Positions 19,544 through 28,375 of a DNA stretch of 64,000 nt are shown here, in pieces. A model generated the notes under the pieces. That model was given only the letters and a program-made list of their open reading frames with translations. It was not told the origin of the DNA and did no database searches. The DNA comes from Stieleria sp. JC731 (GTDB lineage: Bacteria; Planctomycetota; Planctomycetia; Pirellulales; Pirellulaceae), in NCBI RefSeq assembly GCF_020966635.1, contig NZ_JAJKFQ010000026.1, forward strand, positions 62,001 through 126,000, in the 5' to 3' direction. Each line of letters begins with the position of its first letter. Position 1 is the first letter of the stretch. The position numbers were made by a program, and so were the translations under genes.

Positions 19544-21778
19544 CGCAGCAGACGAGGGTGAAGGTACACTTTCCACCATCTCGACAGGAACCAGCTCCAC
19601 ATCGGTTGAGTGACCGAGCGATTCGTCCTGTAACTCTTGGCTAATGATCTGATCAATCTGATCTTCAAAAGTCGCCATGTCCGACACAGCACTCGCGCCG
19701 ATAGACGCCCCTGACAGCGTCGAAGCGTGGCTCGGTGCAGGCGACCGCCGCTTGGGAAAGCTTTCAACGGTCCGGTCCCACACGCTGCCAAATAGCTGAC
19801 GCAACCGATGCCTTGAGGGTTGGGTTTTGGCCGAGTGATTTGCGCCCGCAAGATGAATGTTGTAGTACTCCAGCAAGGCGCCCATTTCGAAGTTGATATT
19901 CTTTGTCGCCAAAACGTATTGGACTCGCGCACGATTTGCCGCGCTGGATGCCTCTGCGAATCGCTGCTCAGAATCAAGCAGTGCGTTGTAGTTGAATTGA
20001 CGCACGGGAGCCTGGGCTTCACTGACCAGAATCTCATACTGCTTGCGAGCCGCATTTTCACGATTGATCGCGGTCCGAAGCACCGCGTATGCCCGGTCAC
20101 TTTCCGCGATCGCGCTGCTAATGCCATAGATGACTTGACGTTCCAATTCGTCTAGCAACGACTGTTCCCGAGCCAGCTTTAGCTGCGCGTTTCGTACTCC
20201 CGCCGATGCTTGGCGAAAACCGATCGGATAGTTCATACTCAACCCGACCAAAAACTCGTGCGTATTGGTCATCACGTCGCTTCCGCTATCGACAATTTCA
20301 TCATCGAGCCAGCTGTCTCCCAACGCTCGGTAGCGATAGCGTCCGACAGCATCCAAACGAGGCATCAGAAAGTTACGGCTGGCTGAAAGCTCGTAGCGAC
20401 GCCGATCGACATTCAATCGCTGTCGCTTTAGTTCTGTGCGACGCGTGATGGCGTTGCTCGCGACGTTGTTCCAATCATAGGTGATTGGCGCGAGTGTCGG
20501 TTCGCTCGAAGTTCGAATCAGGCGACCGTCGTTGATCGACAGCCCCATCACCATTCGTAGTCGACGTTCACAGGAGTAGACGCCTCCGGTTCCTTGGAAC
20601 GTCCCGCCACCGCTGCCGTTGAACGATCGTGTCCCGATCACCAAACGCCCGGCAAGCGAATTCTGCACTTCTTCCTCAAACCGATAATATTGCTCCAAAG
20701 CCTGGGCAAGCTTGTCTTCTTCGGCGCCGGGCAACCCCTGGCGTGCTTTCAACAGCTGGTATGTATGCAAAGTCCGATCGCGAGCTTCGCGTTTGACATT
20801 CAGGTCTTCGTATGCGAAGTGCAAATCCCAGTAGGCGTTTTCGACGTCGCTTAAAAAGTCACGAAGTGCAATCTCCAGGTCTGCGACCGTCGCATCGGCG
20901 TTGACTTTCGCGATCACAACGCCGTTGTAAATTCCGGGTGTCGCGTTGGGGCCTGCAATCCGGTTGAAGGAAACCGAGCGGCCTTGCAACAAAGCCTGCC
21001 GGACTTCGCCTTCGAAATTCCAAGCCCAAGCCCTGCCCTCGATCAAATTGCGATCCGAGTTGTTGTTATCAGCATCAAAGTTGTGACGCAGCGTGTATGT
21101 CGTTCCCGAAGCAGTCCGCTTGCTCAAACTGGACTCAAATCTGGTCAGGTATTGCTTAAAAAAATTATTGCCCTGTCCGGTAAATTCATTGTTCAAAACG
21201 CGATCATTGTCTTCGTAAAACAAATCGCCTTTCAACCGAGCGTCATATTCGCTCAGTGCTGCTTCCACACCCGCGGTCGGATCGGTCAACGAAATCGCGG
21301 GCTCGTAGATTGTCGAAGTGATGCTGGGCGATTGAATGATCCGGGCGCCGAGACTTCGCATCACGGTGCTATTCGCTAAAGCCAACTGAATCGCTTCATC
21401 GATCGTCATGTCCCACGGCTCGGGCGATTTCCAATTCGTGTCACGACTGCCACGGATCGAAAATGGCTGGAGCGGACCATGATCGCGAATCTCTTCGATC
21501 GAATGTCCAGCTTCGTCGGATGCGGTCGCTTGATGGGGAACCGTTTGATGCGCAGCGAGGTGCACCTGCGACTCGCCAGCCTGTGATGGGTGAGCTTTCA
21601 CCGACTCAGCTGATACTGAACTGCCCTGTGATCCTGCGGCATCTACGGAAGCTGCGTTGTCTCCAAGAAGCAATGCCAGATCGGACGGCGTCGGCTTATT
21701 GGCCGTCGAAACGCAGCCTGCCAACGTCAACAGCGCGAAGTTTGCGGTCAACCAGTAGTGGGGAACTCGTCGCGCCAT
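19511..21778 (-). CDS. TolC-family outer-membrane lipoprotein
   Basis: A 755-aa outer-membrane efflux protein. The ATG at 21778 was chosen because it gives a short signal peptide with lipobox (ANFALLTLAGC, Cys at residue 22); the frame begins at a TTG at 21904. About 130 residues of Ala/Ser-rich linker precede the TolC core, recognised by MTIDEAIQLALANSTVMRSLGARI, the long alpha-helical hairpins (LEIALRDFLSDVENAYWDLHFAYEDLNVKREARDR) and MNYPIGFRQASAGVRNAQLKLAREQ. A polar C-terminal tail of about 100 residues follows. The usual TolC length is 430-500 aa, so both ends are extended. It is transcribed divergently from the HlyD-type genes at 21955-27151, with which it should form a tripartite export channel. 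Confidence 0.9.
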   Translation of the reverse strand: MARRVPHYWLTANFALLTLAGCVSTANKPTPSDLALLLGDNAASVDAAGSQGSSVSAESVKAHPSQAGESQVHLAAHQTVPHQATASDEAGHSIEEIRDHGPLQPFSIRGSRDTNWKSPEPWDMTIDEAIQLALANSTVMRSLGARIIQSPSITSTIYEPAISLTDPTAGVEAALSEYDARLKGDLFYEDNDRVLNNEFTGQGNNFFKQYLTRFESSLSKRTASGTTYTLRHNFDADNNNSDRNLIEGRAWAWNFEGEVRQALLQGRSVSFNRIAGPNATPGIYNGVVIAKVNADATVADLEIALRDFLSDVENAYWDLHFAYEDLNVKREARDRTLHTYQLLKARQGLPGAEEDKLAQALEQYYRFEEEVQNSLAGRLVIGTRSFNGSGGGTFQGTGGVYSCERRLRMVMGLSINDGRLIRTSSEPTLAPITYDWNNVASNAITRRTELKRQRLNVDRRRYELSASRNFLMPRLDAVGRYRYRALGDSWLDDEIVDSGSDVMTNTHEFLVGLSMNYPIGFRQASAGVRNAQLKLAREQSLLDELERQVIYGISSAIAESDRAYAVLRTAINRENAARKQYEILVSEAQAPVRQFNYNALLDSEQRFAEASSAANRARVQYVLATKNINFEMGALLEYYNIHLAGANHSAKTQPSRHRLRQLFGSVWDRTVESFPKRRSPAPSHASTLSGASIGASAVSDMATFEDQIDQIISQELQDESLGHSTDVELVPVEMVESVPSPSSAALDQTHDQDDQ

Positions 21779-21954
21779 GAATCGTCGCTGTCTATCCGTA
21801 GCGGTTGGGGCAGGTGAAGTGGTACGATCTGGACCTATCCGGTAATTCGGCAATCCGTCATACGGAATGGAAATCGTTTCTGACAAAGACTTCATTTTCG
21901 ACAATCACCGTTCAATCCACTTAATTCGCAAGCAAACGCCCAAGGTCGAAGGAA
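21779..21954. promoter_or_regulatory. Divergent control region of the export genes
   Basis: These 176 bp separate the divergent TolC-like and GAF-HlyD genes and should hold both promoters. AAGG at 21942-21945 and GAAGGA just before the TTG at 21955 are candidate ribosome sites. No operator palindrome stands out. Confidence 0.3.
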
Positions 21955-23973
21955 TTGACGAATCGCGTTCAAGTTTCGCCTGACCAGTCTGAAAATGGTT
22001 GGTCTGAGATCGAAGAATTTGTCGCTGGGATTACCGAGCTTTCCCAGACTCCGCAAAGCTTGCCAGAGTTTGCAAGCAACACCATTGATCGGACTGCACA
22101 TCTGGTCCAAGCCGACGCCGGATACATTTGGCTAGCAAATGGCAATGGCGAAGTTCACTTAATTGCCAGCAACTCTCCAGACGCGCCTGATTCGCTTGCA
22201 AAGCAGCACCCAAAACACGCATCTTTCCTCCAAGCGACGCTTCGTTCTGATGGCGTTCTGTTCGAGACGGTCGAACCTGCAAAGCAAAAAGCTAACAGCG
22301 AATCGATCGTTTGGATGGGCGTGGCCTGCCAGCTTGACCACGATTCGACTGCAATTATCGAACTGGTCCAGCGAGGCGAGCTTAGCCCGGATGCCCGAGT
22401 TGGCCATGAGCGGTTGATGCTGATGGTCAGCCAGTTGACCGCATCGTTCGCCAGGCAACTACAGTCCCGACAGTTTGACCACGCTTATCTTCAACAGCAG
22501 CAGCAAGATGGCTTCACCCGGCTGATTCACCGCGATTTGCAATTGGGTCCGACCGCGTATCGAATTGTCAACGAGGGCCGACGCCTTATTGGCTGCGATC
22601 GGCTTTCGTTATTGGTCGCCGACCGCCAACGATTCAAAGTCACTGCGGTCAGTGGCGTCGACACGATTGATCGAAACGGCCCGCTGGTCAGGCAAATGCA
22701 AACTCTTGCCGAAGCGGTCGCGCGTTCCAAGCACTGGCTCCACTATCGCGGCGACACAAACAACCTACCCGAGCAGCTTCAAGAGCCACTCGATGACTTC
22801 ATCAACGAAGCGAATTCGATCGCGATCGATGTCGTCCCTTTGTCAACGCAAGTTGATAACGATCAGCCCGCATCGCAGCAGGATTTGATGTCCGAATGTC
22901 TGGGGCTGTTCGTTGTCGAGTATTTCCGACGGGACCGGCAACGCGTTGTTGACGAATCGGGCTTAGAGTCACGAATATTGACAGTCGCCAGCCTAAGCGT
23001 TTCCGCTCTTGAGAATTCGTTGGAATACGAGTCACTGCCGCTGCTAAGACTTTCGAGGGGGCTTCGAGGGGTACGACGTTGGAGCAGCACACGCCGAACA
23101 CGATTGCTATCCCTCGTCACGTTCCTCGTATTGGGACTACTGGCACTCATTTTGGTTCCGACGACGTTCTACGTTCATACGCCGGGAATCGCACAACCGA
23201 GTGTTCAGCGGCACCTTTTCGCGCCGATGGATGCCGAGGTGATTGAAGTACTTTGCGAACACGACCAGCGGGTTCAACAAGACCAACCGCTAGTCCATTT
23301 ACAAAGTCGAACACTGGATCTTGATTTACAACGATTGCGTGGCGACTATCAAGCGACCGAGAAAAAGCTTCTCGCCATCGCATCGGCACGGGTTCAGCAA
23401 AACCGAAACGACGATCGGTCTCGCTCGAACGCGGAGCTAGCCGCCGAAGAAAACGTTTTGCAACAGCGTTTGGAAAACCTGAGCGCAGAAATTCAATTGA
23501 CCCGAACACAGCGTGATCAACTACACCTGCGCAGCCCAATCACCGGACACTTACTGACTTGGGACCCGAGTAACTTGTTGGTCGACCGACCCGTCGCACG
23601 CGGCCAACGATTGCTTACCGTTGCCGACCTGGATGGTCCTTGGAAAATCGAAGCCAGGATTCCCGAACGCCAAGCGGGACATGTCAAAGCATCCTATGCG
23701 ACGAATGATCAGGTGTTGCAAGTTGTCTTCACGACGACAGACGGAACGCAGCATGCATTCGAAGGACAGTTGGTTCAACTGTCCGGTCGCGCCGATCTTG
23801 ATGAGGATTCACAACTTGTAACTCGGGCTCGTGTCACGGTTCCCGATGATGCACGGTCACTGCTTCGACCAGGAACAGAGCTACGGTGCAAAATCGATTG
23901 TGGACAACGTCCGATCGGATTCGTCTGGTTTCATGAGCTCTTTGAGTCACTACGATCATGGTTCGTTTTGTAA
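21955..23973 (+). CDS. GAF domain-HlyD membrane fusion protein
   Basis: A 672-aa protein. The N-terminal half (about residues 15-345) resembles one or two GAF sensor domains (TAHLVQADAGYIWLANGNGEVHLIAS; IGCDRLSLLVADRQRFKVTAVSGVD). A membrane helix at about 381-405 (LLSLVTFLVLGLLALILVP) leads to a periplasmic HlyD/MFP part: lipoyl-like half-motifs (FAPMDAEVIEVLCEHDQRVQQDQPLVHL; LRSPITGHLLTWDP), a coiled coil between them and a beta-barrel domain to the end. Initiation is at TTG: the upstream in-frame stop is at 21922-21924 and no ATG or GTG lies between. GAF domains bind small molecules or light-sensing ligands; here the domain would face the cytosol, an unusual fusion for an efflux adaptor. 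The next gene starts 14 bp after the stop. Confidence 0.85.
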   Translation: MTNRVQVSPDQSENGWSEIEEFVAGITELSQTPQSLPEFASNTIDRTAHLVQADAGYIWLANGNGEVHLIASNSPDAPDSLAKQHPKHASFLQATLRSDGVLFETVEPAKQKANSESIVWMGVACQLDHDSTAIIELVQRGELSPDARVGHERLMLMVSQLTASFARQLQSRQFDHAYLQQQQQDGFTRLIHRDLQLGPTAYRIVNEGRRLIGCDRLSLLVADRQRFKVTAVSGVDTIDRNGPLVRQMQTLAEAVARSKHWLHYRGDTNNLPEQLQEPLDDFINEANSIAIDVVPLSTQVDNDQPASQQDLMSECLGLFVVEYFRRDRQRVVDESGLESRILTVASLSVSALENSLEYESLPLLRLSRGLRGVRRWSSTRRTRLLSLVTFLVLGLLALILVPTTFYVHTPGIAQPSVQRHLFAPMDAEVIEVLCEHDQRVQQDQPLVHLQSRTLDLDLQRLRGDYQATEKKLLAIASARVQQNRNDDRSRSNAELAAEENVLQQRLENLSAEIQLTRTQRDQLHLRSPITGHLLTWDPSNLLVDRPVARGQRLLTVADLDGPWKIEARIPERQAGHVKASYATNDQVLQVVFTTTDGTQHAFEGQLVQLSGRADLDEDSQLVTRARVTVPDDARSLLRPGTELRCKIDCGQRPIGFVWFHELFESLRSWFVL

Positions 23974-23987
23974 TAGAACAAGGTTCA

Positions 23988-24881
23988 ATGGCTACGAAAT
24001 TGATTCTTCCAATACATAAACTTCTATTGATCACCGTCGCCGGCTTGCTATTGCCAAGCCGCGCTGATGTGGTGGCATCCGAGATACCGGTCCGGTCCGT
24101 GCTAATCAGGCTGGTCGATCAGGTAGACGTGCCCGCCCGGGCGATCGGTTCGCTGGTAAAGGTCAACGTCGAAGAAGGCACTCAAGTCACTGCGGGACAG
24201 GTACTCGCGCAAATCGACGATACCGAAGTGAGGCTCGAACGTTCCAAAGCTCAGCTGGAAATGGAAATTGCGAAGCTTGAATCGCAAGACACCACCGAGA
24301 TTCAGACAGCGAAGAAATCGCTCGGCCAAACAACGCGACAATACCAGCGACTTGAACGAGCCAAGGCGGCTCGCAACGGAAGTGTTTCTGATTCGGAACT
24401 CGACCTGGCTCGTACCGACATGGAAAAATGCGAGTACGAAGTTCAACAAGCCGAAAGCGAGCTGGAAAAAGCCGCCGTGCGATTGAAGTTGGCCGAAAGC
24501 AAACATGCCTTGGCGGAACGGAACGTCAAAATCCGCGAGATTGTCTCACCTCAGGAAGGCGTCGTCGTTGAAGCAAAACACCAGAACGGTGAATGGGTCA
24601 CTCCGGGCGAAACGATCTTTCGTGTCATCAGCACGCGGCGATTGCGAGTGGATGGCTTTATCGATGCATCGGTCGCTTCCAGCGATCTACGCGGCAACCG
24701 AGTGAAATTGCGTGTCCTCGAAGACTTGCCGAGCGGCAAAACGTTCTACGGCAAGATAATCTTCGTCAGCCCTGAAAATGATCCAGTCACCGAAGAGGTT
24801 CGCATCACCGCCGAAATCGAAAATCCGGAGGGTGATTTACGTCCTGGGCAACGGGCATCAATGGCGATACTGGTCAACTGA
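23988..24881 (+). CDS. HlyD-family periplasmic adaptor
   Basis: A 297-aa secreted membrane-fusion protein. The start at 23988 was chosen over the in-frame ATG at 23958, which would overlap the previous gene; AAGG precedes it and it gives a clean signal peptide (LLLITVAGLLLPSRADVVA). Short adaptors of this type have a split lipoyl domain (VKVNVEEGTQVTAGQVLAQIDD and IVSPQEGVVVEAKHQNGEWV), flanking a coiled-coil hairpin (about residues 70-175), and a barrel domain (LRVDGFIDASVASSDLRGN; FVSPENDPVTEEVRITAEIEN). It should link the inner-membrane M50/HlyD protein or the GAF-HlyD protein to the TolC-like channel. The neighbours are separated by 14 and 5 bp, so the three genes form one operon. Confidence 0.9.
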   Translation: MATKLILPIHKLLLITVAGLLLPSRADVVASEIPVRSVLIRLVDQVDVPARAIGSLVKVNVEEGTQVTAGQVLAQIDDTEVRLERSKAQLEMEIAKLESQDTTEIQTAKKSLGQTTRQYQRLERAKAARNGSVSDSELDLARTDMEKCEYEVQQAESELEKAAVRLKLAESKHALAERNVKIREIVSPQEGVVVEAKHQNGEWVTPGETIFRVISTRRLRVDGFIDASVASSDLRGNRVKLRVLEDLPSGKTFYGKIIFVSPENDPVTEEVRITAEIENPEGDLRPGQRASMAILVN

Positions 24882-24886
24882 GATCG

Positions 24887-27151
24887 ATGATGCGGAATCA
24901 AACCGACGATCGAAAAAGTCCTCGCGCCGATGTCTCCCCAGGACTTTACGCCAAGAAACGCTTCCACTTGATGCGTCGGACGGATCTAGAGGTTGTCCCG
25001 CAGTCACGTGCCGGTCGCCAAGTTTGGGTGATCAAAGATCCGATCTCGCTTCGCTATTTTGAACTGAGCCAAACCGAGCATTTCATCTTTTCGATGCTCG
25101 ACGGCAACCATTCGCTCGATGCGATTGAAGAGGCTTTTGAAGAACGTTATGTCAACCAGCGACTACCCGCGGACCTGATCCAATCCTTCGCCGCCCGACT
25201 GCACAGCCATGGACTGATGATCGCAAAGTCTTCGGATCAAGGCGATCGACTCTGGGACCGCAATCAAGCTGAAAAACGCCGGCGCTGGATTTCGGCACTG
25301 GCGAACCCGCTGGCGATACGTTTGCCGGGAGTGAATCTATCGTGGCTACTTGATCGGCTTTACCCCAGGGTCGCTTGGATCTTTAACTGGACAACCCTTT
25401 GGCTGATCGGATTTCTGGCGATCATGGCGATAGCCGCGGTATTCAGCCGCTTCGATGTTGCGTTGGCGATGATTCCGCAGCTGGATGCCTTTCTGTCGCC
25501 ACGAAACTTAGTCATCCTCGGTATCGTTCTGGCGGCGACCAAGTTCCTGCACGAACTTGCACACGCCCTCACCTGCCAACACTTTGGTGGCAAGTGTCAT
25601 GAGATGGGCGTTTTGTTTCTTGTCTTCACGCCTTGCCTTTATTGTGATGTGACTGACAGCTGGCGCCTGAAGAATCGTTGGCAACGGATCGCGATTTCGT
25701 CTGCCGGAATGATTAGCGAGATTGCACTCGCGTCGATCTGTGCACTGTTTTGGATGATTGCCGAACCGGGCTTAATGCGTTTGGTGCTGTTCAATGTCGT
25801 CGTCGTCTGTTCGATCGGAACGCTGTTGATCAATGGCAACCCACTGCTGCGTTACGACGGATACTTCATCCTGTCTGACTTGACGGATCAACCGAACTTA
25901 TGGCAACAGTCTCGTCGCATGCTCGGCAGCCTATGGTCGTGGTGTTTAACTGGCCAGTCACAGCTCAATCGCCAACAATCGGCATTCGGTTCGAAGCCAA
26001 GGCAACTTGCATTGGTGGCCTATGGAATCGCTTCGATTGGCTACCGTGCAACCGTTTTGGTATCGATCATCCTATTGATTGGCAGAGCATTGATCCCCAA
26101 TGGTTACTGGATCGCCGCCTATGCACTGTTGCTAATTGTCGGCATCGGCGACACGATTCAGCCGATTACATCAATCTGGAACCTTGCGAGAAATCCGATG
26201 TACCGTCGACGTCTTCGCCCGAAACGAATTGCAACCGTCGCGATCCTTGCGGCAAGCATTCTGGGTTCTGCGTTTGTTATCCCGGTCCCCTATCGCATTC
26301 GAGGGATCGCAATTGTCGAACCCGAGGATGCGCGTCAAGTATTCGTTTCGGTCCCCGGAATTCTTCGACAAGCGACCTCCGAAGGGAAGATCGTAAAGGC
26401 GGGAGAGCCCCTAGCGCTCCTGGAGAACATGGCACTGGAACGCGAAATCGAATCGATGCGATCGCAAATCGAATCGCAGCGTTTACAACTTCAGAATCTC
26501 AACGCGATTCGTAACGAGTCACCTGCGGCGGCCGCACAGATACCGATGGCAACACAGATCCTTGCTGATCTGAACGACCAATATGACCAGATGCAGCGTG
26601 ACCGCGACGCACTGCAGTTGCGATCACCGACCGACGGCGTCGTGATCGCCCCCAACCGAATCGTGAACCAACCGAGTGGCGAACTGGAACTCGTCTCGTG
26701 GCAAGGACGACCGTTTGACGATGGCAATGTTGGGGCCTATCTACCACGACAAACGCTTTACTGTCTCGTTGGCGAAACCGACACATTCCAAGCGACCGTC
26801 TATGTCGATCAATCAGACGTCTCACTGGTCCATGTTGGTCAATCTGCCAGCCTTGTATTTGAATGTTCCCGCAACCAGGTGATCGACGGGACAGTGACTG
26901 AGGTTTCAGAAATCAACGCGGACCAAGTCCCAGAAGAACTGAGCGTTGACAACTGGATTGCGACTCGCCCGATGGCTTCGGGACCAGCAATCCCGCTGCA
27001 GCCGACTTATCGGGTAGCCGTCGAGTTGCCCAACGAAGTGACGCCACTGGTACTGGGATCACGTGGTCACGCGAAAATCCACGTGTCGCCGCAAACGATT
27101 TCAACGCAACTGATGCGGGCGGCACAAAAGACGTTCAGCGTACTGCGTTAA
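24887..27151 (+). CDS. PqqD-like / M50 metalloprotease / HlyD fusion protein
   Basis: A 754-aa polytopic protein. Residues about 20-105 form a PqqD-like winged-helix module (VWVIKDPISLRYFELSQTEHFIFSMLDG). The middle is a site-2-protease-like M50 domain with several membrane helices: zinc motif His222-Glu-x-x-His226 (HELAH), LYCDVTDSW, and the second zinc ligand region NGNPLLRYDGY with Asp324. From about residue 465 a membrane helix leads to a periplasmic HlyD-type part with split lipoyl motifs (FVSVPGILRQATSEGKIVKAGEPLALLEN; LRSPTDGVVIAP). This three-part architecture is known from proteins annotated as peptide zinc metalloproteases next to HlyD and TolC genes. All metal ligands look intact. 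Its substrate may be the giant protein at 28376 (inference). The last 17 bp overlap the convergent gene. Confidence 0.9.
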   Translation: MMRNQTDDRKSPRADVSPGLYAKKRFHLMRRTDLEVVPQSRAGRQVWVIKDPISLRYFELSQTEHFIFSMLDGNHSLDAIEEAFEERYVNQRLPADLIQSFAARLHSHGLMIAKSSDQGDRLWDRNQAEKRRRWISALANPLAIRLPGVNLSWLLDRLYPRVAWIFNWTTLWLIGFLAIMAIAAVFSRFDVALAMIPQLDAFLSPRNLVILGIVLAATKFLHELAHALTCQHFGGKCHEMGVLFLVFTPCLYCDVTDSWRLKNRWQRIAISSAGMISEIALASICALFWMIAEPGLMRLVLFNVVVVCSIGTLLINGNPLLRYDGYFILSDLTDQPNLWQQSRRMLGSLWSWCLTGQSQLNRQQSAFGSKPRQLALVAYGIASIGYRATVLVSIILLIGRALIPNGYWIAAYALLLIVGIGDTIQPITSIWNLARNPMYRRRLRPKRIATVAILAASILGSAFVIPVPYRIRGIAIVEPEDARQVFVSVPGILRQATSEGKIVKAGEPLALLENMALEREIESMRSQIESQRLQLQNLNAIRNESPAAAAQIPMATQILADLNDQYDQMQRDRDALQLRSPTDGVVIAPNRIVNQPSGELELVSWQGRPFDDGNVGAYLPRQTLYCLVGETDTFQATVYVDQSDVSLVHVGQSASLVFECSRNQVIDGTVTEVSEINADQVPEELSVDNWIATRPMASGPAIPLQPTYRVAVELPNEVTPLVLGSRGHAKIHVSPQTISTQLMRAAQKTFSVLR

Positions 27152-28058
27152 CAGCACGCATCCAATATGGCTGGCGGAATCCACTGGCATGCTTTTGCCA
27201 CGGTGGATCAAACGCAAGGCTGACGGGCAGCAACGTGGTTTTCCAACTGATGTTTGCCGCACTCTGGACAGCCGGAACTCGATGCAAACAGCCGGTCGCC
27301 ATCCCATAGCGTTCCAGATACGGGTCTTCGAAGTACAGCGGCCGATGGCAGAAAGTGCCAGACCACATAAAGTCACGTAGGACAAAATCGCTACGCGCAG
27401 CGGTATAGATATGCTGGATTGAATTGACCACGGGAAGCTCGCTGTCATCTTGCGGCAACTCTTCGGTCGCGATCAGTTCTTGCTGCTCCGATTCGATGTT
27501 TCGCGGTCGGATGTCCAACCACTGATTGGATACGTTTGGATTCGCCTTTTCAGCACCAACAACCGCGTTCACCTTTGCATTGGGGCGAACCAATCGAACA
27601 TCGCTATTCGGCTCAGGAAGCGGCTCCAGAGTTTGTGAAGGACGCAGGTTTAGATCCGACGCAGATCGCACATTTTCCTGACCGTCGAAATCTGACTGGA
27701 TCAATTGCGCGATTGTTGTCCGATCCTCGGCGCTCACCACTGGAGTTCCGAATCCAAGCGACGCAGCCGATAGGGTCAGCTTTACAATTGAACCGAACGC
27801 GGCGCGCTTCAGTGGCGTCTTCGTCTTAACTGAATCGCGGAGTCTTCTGTGTGCCGCTCGTGGGGGGCACCCACAGGTCTGTCGGTAAAGCAACTTGGCC
27901 AGGCTTTGCATGATCACATCCATGTATCGATTTGCAATGTCCATTCGCGTATCAAATCGATTCGGTAAAAAAACCTCGTACATTTCGTTTTTCGATGCTG
28001 ACGACTCCCACACGAATGACCGGTACGATCCGATCAAGCCAGCCAAAGCGTCTCGCAT
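27135..28058 (-). CDS. Uncharacterised exported protein
   Basis: About 307 aa from the ATG at 28058; the frame begins at a TTG at 28079, and a later ATG (27911) would place the hydrophobic segment (AFGSIVKLTLSAASLGFGTPVVSAE) nearer the N-terminus as a signal peptide. The C-terminal half looks conserved: WLDIRPRN, IHIYTAARSD-like strand, and a motif HRPLYFEDPYLERYG followed by HRVPAVQSAANISWKTTLLPVSLA, which I recognise as typical of a planctomycete family of unknown role. It lies convergent to the M50/HlyD gene (17-bp overlap) and divergent from the giant surface-protein gene. I cannot name a function. Confidence 0.65.
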   Translation of the reverse strand: MRDALAGLIGSYRSFVWESSASKNEMYEVFLPNRFDTRMDIANRYMDVIMQSLAKLLYRQTCGCPPRAAHRRLRDSVKTKTPLKRAAFGSIVKLTLSAASLGFGTPVVSAEDRTTIAQLIQSDFDGQENVRSASDLNLRPSQTLEPLPEPNSDVRLVRPNAKVNAVVGAEKANPNVSNQWLDIRPRNIESEQQELIATEELPQDDSELPVVNSIQHIYTAARSDFVLRDFMWSGTFCHRPLYFEDPYLERYGMATGCLHRVPAVQSAANISWKTTLLPVSLAFDPPWQKHASGFRQPYWMRAVNAVR

Positions 28059-28072
28059 TGCGGAAGGTTGAA

Positions 28073-28312
28073 ATGTCAAACCTCAAAGGTTGGGAAAAGT
28101 TCGCGGTTTATACCGAAAACGATACGGAGCTGCGCATCGACGTGGACATAGCGAGAATCGATCACTCAGCATTGCGCGTCGTGCAGAACAGGGAGATCGC
28201 TTCCCTTTTGAAAACGCTTTCTAAAATAGACCTGTCGAAAAGCGACAAATTACAAGGACGTTGTGGCACAATCCGATGGAACCTTCGCCGGTCGATTCGA
28301 TCCAAGCCATAG
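28073..28312 (+). CDS. Possible 79-aa small protein upstream of the giant gene
   Basis: An open frame (MSNLKGWEKFAVYTENDTEL...) with a good ribosome site, GGAAGG, five bases before its ATG. The first 60 residues have an ordinary composition. It would overlap the TTG-start version of the divergent gene but not the ATG at 28058. I recognise no family. It fills most of the 317-bp gap before the giant gene; the remainder (28313-28375) shows nothing. It may simply be the giant gene's leader region. Confidence 0.3.
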   Translation: MSNLKGWEKFAVYTENDTELRIDVDIARIDHSALRVVQNREIASLLKTLSKIDLSKSDKLQGRCGTIRWNLRRSIRSKP

Positions 28313-28375
28313 CCTCTGCCCCGACGCAAACGCCGTAATTACGCCACGGATCCACCTTTTTCCCGAGCCCCAAAA

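Noticed and set aside
28258-28290. TGGCAC string resembling a sigma-54 -24 box before the giant gene
   Set aside because: No GC of the -12 element at the required distance.
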